DNA of 64,000 nucleotides from Istiophorus platypterus (lineage: Eukaryota; Chordata; Actinopteri; Istiophoriformes; Istiophoridae). The stretch covers positions 14,005,027-14,069,026 of the forward strand of contig CM029126.1 in the NCBI GenBank assembly GCA_016859345.1, in the 5' to 3' direction. Positions 10,421-23,800 of this stretch are shown piece after piece; positions within the stretch are counted from its first letter, which is position 1, and the number at the start of each line of letters is the position of its first letter. The position numbers and the translations under genes were made by a program. The notes beneath the pieces are model-generated. The model did not search any database. It was given only the letters and a program-made list of their open reading frames with translations, and was not told the DNA's origin.

Positions 10421-13400
10421 TGTGTTGTAGAAATGGTGCAATTGAACCAGATGCATTTTGGAGATTTACACAAAGCCTCTCAGCCTCCACTTGGTGGCGC
10501 ACAGATGCTGTCATACAGTTTCGCACGTGGAAAGACTGATTTTATATGGTGTATTTTATGAGATACATGATTATCGCAATAAGTGAAGGTCCCCAGAGCA
10601 ATAAAACCAGATCGCCGTTGACCTTGAGCTTGTCACATGTAACAGGATAATAATATCTAAATCTTGTTGAGTAAAACCACAAACTCCCACAAATATGATA
10701 TGTAAGTCTGCAAATCTCGATGTAAAAAGGGAACTTTTACTGCTAACATCATAGTCTTCCTATATGAGATGGACCCCTGCATGGGTATTGAAATTGATTA
10801 TATGGTTATAATGTTTGACTGTGTATTTGGGTGAGGCCACCAATTTGACCTAATCCAAAATAATTCGGTTTTGAAAAGGAATCGGTCACATGCACAGTTT
10901 ACACGAACAGTTCCATGGCTGCATTGTTCATATGAACATGTTTTGCATTCTGTGAATGCTCTGCTGCTTTGCATGTCAGCTGCCGGGTTCAGACAATGTG
11001 CCCTTTGTTTGTTATTGGGCAACAGCTTTTTCACTCCACCACTTCAAAGGTGGATTCTGTAGGCTGTTCCTGAATGTAAGAGGAAAGCAAACACTGAGTT
11101 CATCTTTATTCACACGCTTTATACCCACTCAGTCATATCTCTCTCACCTTAAAATGACCTTTGTTAGACATTTTATTGAGCAAATTTCACATGAAACCTT
11201 TGTGGATTCGATTTTACTGACAACAGTTTTATCATTAGGATCAAACAAAAGATCTCTTTATACTCTTATCAATTTTTCTTAAGTGCCGGGTTTCATTAAA
11301 AAAAAAAACAAATGAATTTCCCCCTAGTTCATAAAGTCCCACATCATTGAAGAAATTTAATTGCTGTTGGTGTCAATTATTCCTTTAATGCAACAGTATC
11401 TTTTACACCTAATTGTCTGGGGCCCGAAATAATCATTTATCACTGAAGTTTTCAAGTGAAATGGATGAAATGAGGAAGCGCTCCTTTTCTCTAATCCAGT
11501 CAATGATCACAAAGTGGAGAGAAAGAAGGCTGATAGAGAAAAAGAAAGTTGTAAGGACGGGCGTTGTAAATAAAACCATAATTGCTCTGTCTGGAGGCCT
11601 TTTTCTTTTGACTGTACTTGGTCCAAAACCAGGCAGCTGTTAAAAGGCAATCAAGACAGAGAAGGAAGAAAAGTCAAAAGCCTTATTGTTACAGGGTTTT
11701 ATCACGGTTTCAAGCTGTTTGAAAATGTCAGAAAACTCCAAACAAAACAAACAGCCTGATGTTTATCCTCTCAACCGTTTTTCAGGTACATGGCTGAGAG
11801 CAATGGAATAAGAGTGTGTGTGCCAATGGTGATTCACACACCAAAGGGATTAACTTACAGACATGCTTATAGGTACTTTAAGAGGAAACTGAACAGAGCT
11901 GAATACAAAAATCAACATCTGAGTATAAATTTTAAGTTTTAAAGAGGTTATGATTTACATTATTGTTTTAAAGTGTAGTACTGCATTGATTGACAAAAGT
12001 TTAGAAACTTTTGCTGGTATAATGATCCACATCCTCAGTATAAATACATAACAAGGGCCCATTAAAGTTAAGCTGTCAGGGCTTCTCAATTCATCTACAT
12101 GACAGCCTTTGATGATAAACCAGGACTTTTATCCAAGTGAACATTACCCTTAAAAGACAACTCTCCGTTGCCAGTCTAAACTGTCCTGTCAGAAACAGCA
12201 CGAAAAGCGGTTTCAGTTTGAGTTCAGACATTTCTGTTTCCCATATGTTTGTTATCCATTTAAGAAAGAGTAGGAGAAAGAGGATGAGGGAGAGATGCCT
12301 TGTAAAGAGGCAGCATCCTGAGAGCCAGGCTACATAAAGAAATGGTGATAATTAGGCGCGGTAAGTGGGATCAAAGGAAGCTGCCATCAGTGAGCATGCA
12401 AATGTCGGCTCGTCCTGTCAGCCATAGACAGTGATCTGAGAGTCTTGTGTCTGTGAGGAGTCTAATGACAGACAAATTGACAGGAAGAGCTATATTGCTG
12501 CGCTCTACACTCATCAAGATATTGTAGTGAAACTGGGACACTATGATACAGTACCGTTCTCAAAGAAAATAAGATATTCTTCCAGAAGCACAGAGAATAA
12601 ATTTCTCTCATGTTCTTCCAGGCAGAGCGCCAATGTTTAGGTAATACAGAATAAAGATGGGCTGCATGCATGGGGTTGTAATTTCTTTTGTGACAGCAGC
12701 ACTTTGGAGCAATGAGTGAAAGAGTGACTGACACCAAGCATATAATCTATGTTTGTGTTTTGATATCATGCAAAGATCAAAGTAACACACAAGTAACACA
12801 GTCTGCACAGGGTTGGAATATGTACAACATATTCATGTTTTCATACTAAGTCAAATGTTTAAGTGAATGAATATTCATACCTCTTGGCATGTGTCCTGCA
12901 GCCAGACCCTGTTTTAATGCCCTGCCAAAGGAAACAAATTGTAAAACTGCTGAAGAGCTTTTGATGTCTGCTGGGTTGAAGTACAGAATGTTCTTCCTGG
13001 TTTTCTTTACAAACGAACGGTTTACCTTCAGCATCTGTTGTGCAATGTCACATACCACAAACAATGAAAATGACTATAATGGGCCACCTAGAGAAAGATC
13101 ATGCTGTTTTCATTAATTGCACCTTTTGTGTTTATCCCTACACACAAGAAATATTGTGAAAACTCACTTCTTTGTGAATATAAATGATGTTGCTCTTATT
13201 GTGGTTTTATATATAATTAAAGACTTACAGGATACAGAGATAGATTTAATTAATTTTTGTTATCTAATAACTTTTATAATAAAGCTTTATCAGGTTTGAA
13301 TGAGAGAAACCTGAGAGATAAACGTGCCTACAAACTAATGTGATAGATGAAATGACGAAATGCATTATCAAAATAATAAATGTGTCTTGGTTGTAAATGT

Positions 13401-14400
13401 AAATCTGGTTTAAAAAGCATGAATGGAGGCGAAAATTACACCAACAGAGGACGTGGTTTTACGTTCAACTACGCACGAACTGCCAAACCAGTGTTAAGTG
13501 CTAAACACAACCTAACTACAACCGGAACACGAATGGGTGTGCTTTTCAAAATAATAGTACTTTTGGGGGGTGGGGGCACGTTATTGGATGTACAAGAACA
13601 AAATGCTTTATAAATAATTAAATTTAGATATTCTACTCAGTGGTTCCATTTGGTTAAATTAAAGTACTAAAGTACGAAAAGGAAATTAGTTGGTTACCAT
13701 TAAAATTGATTGCAGAGCAAATAAGCATGTAAATAATAATTGATCATTATATCAAACAATTTTTATTATTGTTTTTGTGGCTGAATTATGAACTTCTCAG
13801 ATCAAGGACAACAGACATGAGAGGGGGAAAATGTCTTGGGCTCACCGACTGATTTGTAATTGTGATAATCAAATGTTTGTACCATAGTTTCATAGGACTA
13901 TTAAAATCAGCAAATCAATCAAATAAATCCGTGTGTTCAGCTGGTTTTCGCTCTGAAACAGCATAAACTATTTTGAGACTTCACTTTGGTCTATATGCCA
14001 ATCTGCAATAGGTTTTTGTCATGATTTACAGTCTTTATAGATTAAGGGAGTAATTCAATGAATAAAAACAATCGACTGGCCAAGATCAGTAGGTGTGAAA
14101 ATGATCACTGTGGCCATCAAGAAATGAAGTCAAGAACGTAGGAATTCTTCATTATGGCTAAGTAGACTTATCTTGGAAGGGAAGTTGGGGCTAATACAAA
14201 ATATAGGAACCAAACCATAACAGAACCTGAACTTATCATCACCAGACACACCACACAGAGCAGCCTGATGATGTGCTCGCCCGTAGGCCCGTGCTGTGGG
14301 CAGAAAAGATCCCGGTTTCAAACCGGACACGTGTTTTTCGTCTGCAAATTATTTCATTTGGAACCATTCTTTTTTTTTCTCTCCTTAAATCATACATATT
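10421..14400. other. Intergenic region between trip13 and nkd2
   Basis: No coding exon is supported here; the open frames are short and recall no protein. The DNA is mostly AT-rich. The part at 12100-12800 holds TCF/LEF-like motifs and an octamer ATGCAAAT near 12395. The stretch at 13560-14250 shows nothing distinctive. A small palindrome (CCGGTTTCAAACCGG) lies near 14312. Confidence 0.6.
12106..12782. promoter_or_regulatory. Three TCF/LEF-like motifs upstream of nkd2
   Basis: CCTTTGAT at 12106-12113, GATCAAAGG at 12369-12377 and AGATCAAAG at 12774-12782 all fit the TCF/LEF consensus WWCAAAG on one strand or the other. They lie 2.0-2.7 kb upstream of the nkd2 start codon. NKD genes are known Wnt/beta-catenin feedback targets, so such sites are expected, but single seven-base cores also occur by chance. 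The GATCAAAGG site is the strongest of the three. Confidence 0.35.
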
Positions 14401-14409
14401 TTACACACA

Positions 14410-14826
14410 TATGTGGATCGCGACGCAACCGGGAAATGCGTTTTACTTTAGCGAAGCCCGATCGGAAGTGGGCCGCGTCCCTCCGCGCGTCTTGACGCGC
14501 GCTCCTCCGGCTCCGCCGCCTTCACGGCGCGTCCGCGTCCAGTGCGACCGAAAGGCTCGAGGTCCGGAGACAGACGGCGGGTGCGCCTCGTCCTCCTCTC
14601 ACCGTTTCGCGGACTCACCTTGTCTCCGAGACAACCGATGCTTCAATGAAGACGCGGTTTGACCACCCCGCCTTTGGATGAAGTTGGAGATGGTTTCTTG
14701 CGAGACGAACGCGATGGGACCATGTTGAACCAGTGACTGTTTTTTTTGTTGTTGTTGTTGTTGTTGTTGTTTATCCGTGTCGGATTTCGGAGTATCTTTA
14801 TTGATCCAGATAAAGGGGACTTAAGA
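14410..14826 (+). promoter_or_regulatory. nkd2: CpG-rich promoter and 5' UTR of nkd2
   Basis: About 14415-14640 is densely CpG-rich (runs such as GGGCCGCGTCC, CTCCGCGCG and TTGACGCGCGC), in sharp contrast to the AT-rich flanks, and it ends about 190 bp before the nkd2 ATG. I see no convincing TATA box. The last part before the ATG should be 5' UTR and includes a (TTG)n run at about 14748-14771. The transcription start is not determined. Confidence 0.7.
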
Positions 14827-17800
14827 ATGGGCAAACTTCAGTCGAAATATGGTAAGACCTGACATAGCTGAAAGCACCGATTGACATCTTTCTTTCTTTT
14901 TCTCCAAAGTAACTGGATCGTAGTCTTACAAAAACTAATGTTTGTCTGTTTTGCATCCCTGTTTCTGGTGACGGGATCTGAAGCGTGTAAGCGTCGAGAA
15001 AACCCCGAAGGTGAGGATGGATCATTTTGTATAATGAGGGCTTTTTGTTGTTGTTTTTTTAAATATGATGATAATGTTACAAAGCACAGACTGTGTGTTT
15101 TCTTAATGTCTCAGGAGACAGTTTTGTTGTGAACGCCTTCCTTCGGAGAGGGATGGAGGAGTGTGAGAGGTACAGCGCGACTGATCACAAGCTGAAGAAC
15201 ATGCAGGTATCAGGCTTTTCTCTTTTTTTTTTTAATTCGTATTTATTTTCTTCTTCCTCCTGCTTGAAATAAGCAGAAACAAACAAACAAACAAAAAAAA
15301 GGCTCGTCCTTATGCCTTGTATTAATTGAAATTGGAAAATTAAAAGATGAGAAGTTCCCCAGGCTATTAAGTTATCTTTTTACTGATTCTACAAGGCTTT
15401 ATGGACACAAATTTTAATGACTGACCACACAGCAAGATCAAATACATTCTCTGATTTATTTTAGCAAAGATGAGTCTTTTTTTTAAAGTCTGTGCTGCTC
15501 AAATGACAACTGATCAAGTTATAACTGTTAAAGCGCCTATCCATGATCGTTGCATTCCCTCTTGTTATGCTGTTTGTGCATCTTTCATGTTTGTTTAAAG
15601 GATTGTCAAGAACAAAACTCCGTATTGGAAAACAAATGTGCCAGGTGTGTGTGTGTGTGTGTGTGTGTGTGAGTGTGTGTCTGAGCGTATTTGCTGATGG
15701 GATGAATCTGTCAAGCACTTCAAAGTTGTCCGGCTGAAGCTGTTACATCCCTTTTTTTTTTTCCCCTAAAGATGAGCTGAGAACTCCTTTTCTTACGGCT
15801 GAGGCAAATCGTATTCACAAGCATGTGCGAAGACATGCTGATGTCTTTGCAAAGTTGTGGGTTGTTGTTCTTCTGTCATGTCTGGCTCCGACACAACACT
15901 GTGGCGGTTATTCCCCTGCCAGCATCATTGGATGGATTATGACAGCCATGAGCCCCATGTGTGAAGCGGCTTGGCACGGCAGCATGCACACACCCGCGCA
16001 CACACACACGGGCTGGATGGAAAGGTAGTCGTTTCTCAGACGGAGGGATATAAAGTTTGCTCTTTAGGCTGCCGGCATCATGACTCAGGGCTGTGTCTTT
16101 TTCCTCAATGCCTCCCATTCTAGTGTGGCTCCCAGTGGGCAGCCCTCTGTGGCATAACATTACATCACTTCAATTAGTGTGTCGTTTTGAGGAGTATGAG
16201 AGTCCCAAGCTTGCAGACACAAAGTGAGAAAAAGTTCACACAGAGGCACTGACAATCTGTGAGGTGGGTGGTTGTAATAGTGGAAGAGTTATGGATTATA
16301 TCAGGGCTATAAACCACCCACTCATGGCAAATTAAAAGAGAACTCTCCTCAGCTTCAGAGGAGCCTGACTTCACATTCCCTTGTAGGGAAACCACCAAAG
16401 GCATGAGCTTGGCACTTAATGTATTAGTAGGTGAGTCCCACCCTCACTTCTATCAGTCATGCCCCTGAGTTATATTGTGTCATTAGCTGGTCGCATTAGA
16501 AACTCATTCACAGACCAGAGCTGAATAACTACCAGCATTTAACTAACCAGCTCCTTACTTTTCCAGCTTTCGTTGAAACTCACTCAGGATTGGTTGAGCA
16601 GGAGAAGGAAGACCGTTATATTGCATATAATATAATGGTCTTTATGTGTCTTATTGGTAAATCATTAAACTGAATAATGTTTTTTGTGTTTTTTCCGTGT
16701 CAGAACATGGAAACCGTGTTTTTCATGCATTTCTATTTATTCACGTAGCGTTCTTTTTGCCACATCGAAGTACTGATAGTTTTTTTGGATTATTTTTATA
16801 CATACAAGCGATAACAATGTTTGCTGCTTTTATTTGCTTTGTGACAGTAAACTGAAAATCTTTGGGTATTGGACCGTTGTGTTGTTTGTACGAAACCAGG
16901 AATTTTGTGGCCCTAGGAAACTGACGTTTATCAGTGTTTTTGGACACTTTATAGACCAAATGATTAATCTTAAAAATAATCAGAATTTAGATTAAATCAG
17001 TTCAGACAATATGATGCATATATGCTCACTATTGTACTGCAAACTCTATATATGACTGCCTGCTTTTATACAGTTGAAGCTTTGTTCATGCTGTCTGAAA
17101 AAGAGACTATACATACATTAATATAAGGATAGATGGTTTCCGAAGGGGTATTTTCGATGGCATTTAGTTTCACATCTACCAGACAGCTTTTCAGCACAGA
17201 GAGTATTTATTTCTGCTGTAAAACAGTAATACCATATAATTATTGGATAATGGGTTCTTAGATGTCTGGGATTTAGACCATGATTAAACAAATCCAAGTC
17301 AAACAGAAAATAGCAGTAATGATATAATTCTTTTTAGGGTATTTGCAGTTTTCAGATCAATTTCAGCGGCATTCTCTCCCCCAGAGCATTTCAGCACATG
17401 TCTATCACCAGACGGTCTTGGCTGATGAGCTGCAGGGACAGTTAAAATTACTTATGATTTCATATAGGAAGAGATTGGCCAAACGCACTGTTTAGCTCCG
17501 ACCATCCCCCTCCTCATTGTCAATTGGGGGAGTAGGATTCCTTAGCTGTCTGGCTGCGACTTCAAAGCACAGAGCAGCGAGTTATAAAAGGGCTCTGATA
17601 TCAGTGGAGCCTCCGAACCCTCACCCCTCTATCCCCCTGCCCCGTCCTGGGGGGATGGGCTGAGGGACGGAGTACTACCGAGGAAAAAAAAACAAACAAG
17701 CACTAACAGAGCCCTTGCCCAACATCAGTCTGTGTAAACCATGAATCTTCTGAATAGAGCGGTCGTTTCGATTCAACAAATTGTGAATGCTTTGCCGCGC

Positions 17801-20800
17801 TTTAGCAGGAAATAACAAAAGATCAAAGGATGCAAGGACCTGTTTAAATATTGATATGGCTGAAATGTGGTTCCGACTTTGCAACTGGCAGGCTGCCCTT
17901 GATATGTAATCCTATAGCCCGCTTAAAGTGTGGTATGAGTGGACATAGAGAGCGTGATTCAGCAGGACTACTTGTGTCATCCTGGCTACAGTCATCACGG
18001 TTTTGACACTTCTTTGCAGCTGTTCAAAGCAAAGTCGTACCTGTCAGAGCACCCGGTGCAATGTAGAAATATTACTGGCAAGATCAAGGTGGCAGTCCAA
18101 GGTGTAGCTGCGCATCTCACTCCCAAAAACAAGCTTAGTCTTTAGTTATTGAATATGTAGAATGTAGAAAACTCAATCCTGTATTTATCCAAACCTGTTC
18201 ATTAGTGGAAGAGCTCTGTGAGGGTTCACTGTGTTTCACCTCTGGAAACATCAACACATCAACAGCCCAGACCCTCACACACACACACACACACACACAG
18301 AACCACAGTGCTTCATTTTGGAGCTTCAAACAGACATGCTTGGATGCCCAAATATTGACGGACTAATTCAGCCTTTCAGCACCGTCTTTTGTCTCAAAAC
18401 TTCCCACAGATTTGGCCTGTGAAGAGGCAGTGTGTCAACATTTTAAACTCCACAACAACGACCTTTATTATTCCACTTTGAAAGGTTAAGAATCTTACAC
18501 TTAAAGTAGAAAGGCTCGGTTAGGGATTCAGTTGGATGTAACCATGTGCCAAAAGCTCCGAGACACAAATTTGTTTTGACTTACAGAGAGTTACATAGAA
18601 CTCACCCCTCAATAATAAATTTGGTTTAAGAGCAGAGTTCCCAAGCAGCTCACTAAACTAATTGTAAGCTAATGTTTTTTTAACATTCATTTGGAATCTG
18701 TGAATAAGTTTTTCCCCTTATATAAAAGTCCTCATTTGGCAATCCTGCTCAAAATGGATGTTTTGTTTGGACAATTTCGCCACTGGGCATTTGGGTATAT
18801 CTTCTAGTTGCCCTGTTAATTTTGAGTTAGCAGTATTTGATTTGGATCTGAGGCTGGGATATCTGTGTAATCTTAAGGCCATGGCCTTAAATGACATTTT
18901 ATTTTTCAGTACACAGCCGCAAGTTTAAAACTGAGGACCTTTCTTTCTAGGATTGAGTATATTTAGTAGATACAATTGTGCACCTACTAGGGACATCGAG
19001 CACTTCAAGTCTTCTTTCAGGAACTATTCAAATCAGAATTGTCTTGTGACTTTTTCCTTTTGACTCTCTCACAACTGCAAATGACAGAAAAAAGCCTGTC
19101 CCCGCTGCTGCACCAGACAGGAGACAAAAGGTGTGCTCATATATGTACTACGTTTGAAGGGACTTGAAGGCATTTTGGGAGTTTGTTTTTTTCCACCCCT
19201 CTCTTTTTTTTTTTTTTTTTTTTTTTGAAATTGGCTTCACAAGAAGGCGAGCTGTGAGCCTTCATCTCTGAATGAAAAGCATGTGGCTGGCATCCAGAAC
19301 AGCGGGGTCTTTCAGCACAGCCCCAGCAGACATCTGTTCCTGGTTTGTACAGCAAAATCCTGGAGCAGGGAGAGGGGCTGTGGTGGGAAGGGGGTGAGAG
19401 AGGGTGGCGGGGAGTAGGAAAAGAGGAGGAGGAGTAGGAGGAGGAGTGGTAGGTTTAAGGGTGTTTTTTTTTTCTCTGGGGGAAGATATTTGAGGGGCTT
19501 TAAAGGTAGTGGGGGAAGGGGAGTAATGGAGAGCCTCATCCGCCTTGTCCACTGCATTGTTTGGGCTGGAGCTGACCCACTGATGTCACCTTGCCCTCTA
19601 TATTGAATTCTAATGGGTGTGAAACATGCTCATCACACCGTTCTCTTGGGGCCTTTTTTTTCTTCGTGTTGGTTGCAATTTGTCTAGGGCAGCGTAAACA
19701 TCGTCACCTGGTCAGCCTCCATGCTCGTCACAAGTGCGAGATGCTTGTTTTAGCCATTCTTTCATGTTCGGGTGTTAAAGTGTGTATCGCCGCACGGCTT
19801 AGCCTGTGAGTCAGAGATCGGGTCCCTTCTCTCACTCTCTGTCTGTATGTTCTTAACTGAATGAGTTAGTGAGAGGCAAAGTGTGGTTTGTGTGGCCTGT
19901 GCCTAATGGAGAAAGACATTAGAACGATGTAGGCAGATTAAATGTTTATTTTTCTAAGGATATTTATACTGTCTGAAGTTCTTTGAAGCAGTTTGCTCAC
20001 TTTCACCCTAATTCCCCAGTGTTCTATGCTCATGCAGAGAGCAAAGCCTCTCTTTGGCCATCAGGAGGAATCAAAGAGCCATCAAATACTGGTTCTCAAG
20101 CCTTTGGCACAAGTCAAGGGCTATGTTAACCTTTGGCAAAAATGAGCTATGGGCCCCTGTTAAACCCCCACCCTCTTGAATTTTTGATTCATTACTAGAA
20201 TTTTACACAGGGCCCCTCTACAAGACAATTCCTTAAGATTACGTAAATGCTTGCGCCACCTTAAGTCCCTTAGTAATTTGGTTTATGTTGTGCTTTAGTT
20301 GTGCATTTTACTTTGTAATTACAGTAACAAATTACTAGAAACCCATTGTCACACAGAACATGAGGCCTTTAGTCCTGAGGCAGTTGCCTTTAGTGCCACA
20401 CTGATAAACTAAATATTGTCTCTTAAAGGAATTGATTGACATTTTGGGAAATATGCTTATTCATCCACTTGCTGAGAATTGGATGAGACAATAGATGCTG
20501 CTTTCATATCTGTGCAGTAAATTTGAAGGAACAGTCTGCAGTTTAGCTTAGTAAAAAGCTAGGAACATGGGGAAACAGCAGGCCAGACGCCATCCAAAAA
20601 TAAGAAAATCTGCCTAAAGGCACCTCTCCGGCCACGTTCAGGCTGAAAGTAGCCCTGCGTAAAAAGCTCTCTCATACATTTCCACGGATCCATTCGGGCG
20701 GCACAGCAAGGGTGCCAACACGGGGGGCTGCAGCAAAAAAAAACACAGGGTCATCCGGCAAAAAAGTTGACCCCAGCCCAGCTTTTTACGCAGTGCAACA

Positions 20801-23800
20801 CAACATCATCCATCAAAACAGATGAACGCAACCACTGTACAGGTTCTTTGGTTTTAAAGTGACAACAATGTGACAGCTGTTGTCGTGCCACAACAGCATC
20901 TAATCCATACTGGCATATTTGAGGGCATGCATAATAAAAAAAAAAAAAAAATGTAAAAATTAAATCCTCCCCACACCGCTCAAAGGAGAATAGTTTATAT
21001 ATGTATTTAGAAAAGAGGAATGACGCTTCTCTTCGCTCATTATTGCCGCTCTTATCTGCAGACACATGGAGTGAAGCGCTGTTGCCTTTAGAGATCACTC
21101 AGCCCCATCATCAAGTCACTAAATTCTTGTCAGTGCTGTTCATATTTATGAGGTATTCGCTTCCATACTTCAGAGAGATCCGTGTAGCTTCGCAGGACCA
21201 GACACTAGCAAGTCATCATGCATGTGATTGCATGTGAATATCCTGACTTCCCGAATAGAGTCCATCCCAGCTTTTTCAGTGACACTACGTGACCAAGACA
21301 TGTATGGTCACTGATGACAGCAGGGAGACCTCGCTTCCTCTGCATAATTAGTGCGCTGGTGGCTGATTGGGGCAGCCACGCCGAGGGTTAACACTGGTCT
21401 ATGTCTTTGCTTTCGCTCCCTGCCAGGGGAAAGAAAATACCTGAAGCTGGAGCCCAGTGCTTAGCGCTGACATTTTTGGCAAAGGCTGCTGGATCCAAGT
21501 CTGTGTTTGATCTTGTGCGTCTCCTAGCCAAGTAAAACACCGGGAGACTCAAAGGTTATTACATTTTAGTGTGTAAGGTATGTTTCCACATAAACCCCTG
21601 TTCCCCCGTAGAAAGCTTTAGCTCTTTTCCAAGTGGACTTCATTTCACAAGCCTTAGAGCAGCCAGGGGAATATTATATTTTTTCAGTTATGGTTGTTGG
21701 TTGTTTTATTATATGCTGTCATTATAACCATTGTTAATTGATTACAGTCTTTAATTGAGTATAGAATTTGGGAAGGACACAGGACTCCATGTATAACTTA
21801 AACATTATCACAAGAGACACTGCAGATCTATTTTTGTTTAATATTTTGTTTCTTTAAATATTTACAGAATGAAAAGGAGACTGAGGTTTTGCTTGTTTGC
21901 TTAGTGAGGACAGGGGATTCCTCTTTTGGACATGAGTTTGTTATCCTATGAATTCAGCAAGTGGAAACTCGAGATTGTCTCCACAAAGGTCAAATGCTGA
22001 CATATATTCCGCAATACAAGCAATGGGGAAACTAAATAGCAGCCTGCAGCACAAGAAGCTGAGAGCTATAAATCTTAGACATGAATACCTCAACTTTTTT
22101 GTGTGAGAAAAAATTAAATGCAGAAGTGCTGAACAGAATAAGGACAACAATGCAAATTTTGTCAGTTGTTCATGTTGTGATGCAATGCCCCCCCTCCCCT
22201 TTTGTAGGTTACACCCACTTTCTATGTATAAAAATCCTTCTGAAACAACTCCTGGATGCTTCAAAACTTCATCCTTCCACCACATTCCTGAACCTGATGC
22301 CCCGTTAGGTTTGAGGCTTGGGAGTGGAACACCTCACACACCACAAACCCTGGCTTTCAGTATGCTAAAAAAAAAGCTCATTGGAGGGTACCCAGAGCTG
22401 CTGGCATTGTTACTTACTGTTGTGATGCTGTGCTGCTTGAAGCAAAGTGTCTGTTTCTTTTCAAAGTGTTCTTAACGTATAAATCCGCCATTTATGTAGA
22501 GCGTTATGCAGAGTGTTATACACTCTTGTTGTCTAGGTGGAGTATTGCCATGATTTCGAATGTTTATTCCATACAAGGAACCAATATCTTAAGTTCATTT
22601 GATGTTCAAGGTAACTTTGAATACAATGTGGAATTTATAGCAAAGCTGTGTTGACTCTGTTGACTGACTTAACGCAATATCCATCCTCCTATCGTCCACT
22701 CTCATATACAGAATGCCATAGTGAATTAGATTTTATCAAACACACCCAAACCCAGACCCCTGAGGAGTTAGGCATCTTCCTCTCCGCTATGAGCTGAGCT
22801 TCCCCCTCTTTGGGACCCCAAGGCTGCACATGTGTAGGTATCGCTATTACTCAGCTCATAAAACGCCACAGTCCCATCTGAAAGTGGTTAGCTGTTGAAA
22901 CACACTAGGAGCTTCAAAGCTTGGATCCAGGCTCTGCAGACAGCACAGGCCTGGCCCTCCCTCTGCACATCACATTCCTCTCCAATGGGGAAATGGCTGC
23001 AAATTTGCTTTTGTTACACAAAACTGTTCCCGTCATCAAAACCCTCAATGGGTCTCCGTTAAAAGGAAGTGGTTTATTTTTGACACGAGAAGTAATTTTT
23101 CAGGGGAATTTAATTTAGGAAATGAGGGTTTCAGAATGGTTCTTCTTATGTGTTCAGACCAAATAGGAATTCAGTGGTTCTTACGTTCCGTGTTGTTGTA
23201 TTTATGTAGCCAGACACCTTTTGTGCTCTTTCTATAGGTGACAGAAAGGGAGGGAGAGGATGAAACAGTGCTGAAAGAGGCCACTGTTCTTGTTTCCGCT
23301 GAAGGCAGCCTTCTTTTCTTCCCCCACCCATTTTTTTCCTGAGCCCGTCCACTTCAAAAGCTGACCTGGCCCCGTGTGCCATGTAACATGTTTACCTAAA
23401 GGCTCATTTCAAATAAACAGCAGTTCTCCCTGCGATGTCTGCCCCCCTCACTGAGAACCTTTCAGAGACACCATCTGCTCATAGGAGGTGCTTCACAAAG
23501 ACAACACTCCTCTAAATCTGGATTTTATTTCGTGATAGCAGTGCAGAAGGACTTTTGCAGCATATAGTCATACAAAAAATAGTTCTCAGCATTGCAGTGT
23601 ACCAAAATGTATTAAAAAGCCAGAGAAAAATATCTTGAGCTCATAGACAATATGCTTTGGAAAGTCGGTGGTGTTGATAAATGACTACAGCAAAATTCTC
23701 CAATAAAGTAGCTCTCCAAGAGCTTCTCTATAACCAGCACCTACTTCATTGTGTTGATAGGGGCTTACTGATTCTATCACTTCAAGAATGCCAGTGTATC

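Noticed and set aside
14255..14335. Possible tRNA-like element with CCGGTTTCAAACCGG just upstream of nkd2
   Set aside because: The B-box-like core is only a palindrome, no convincing A-box or stems are present, and no SINE body follows.
20751..21098. 115-codon minus-strand frame in nkd2 intron 3
   Set aside because: It crosses one arm of the inverted repeat and a poly-A run and resembles nothing; not a gene.
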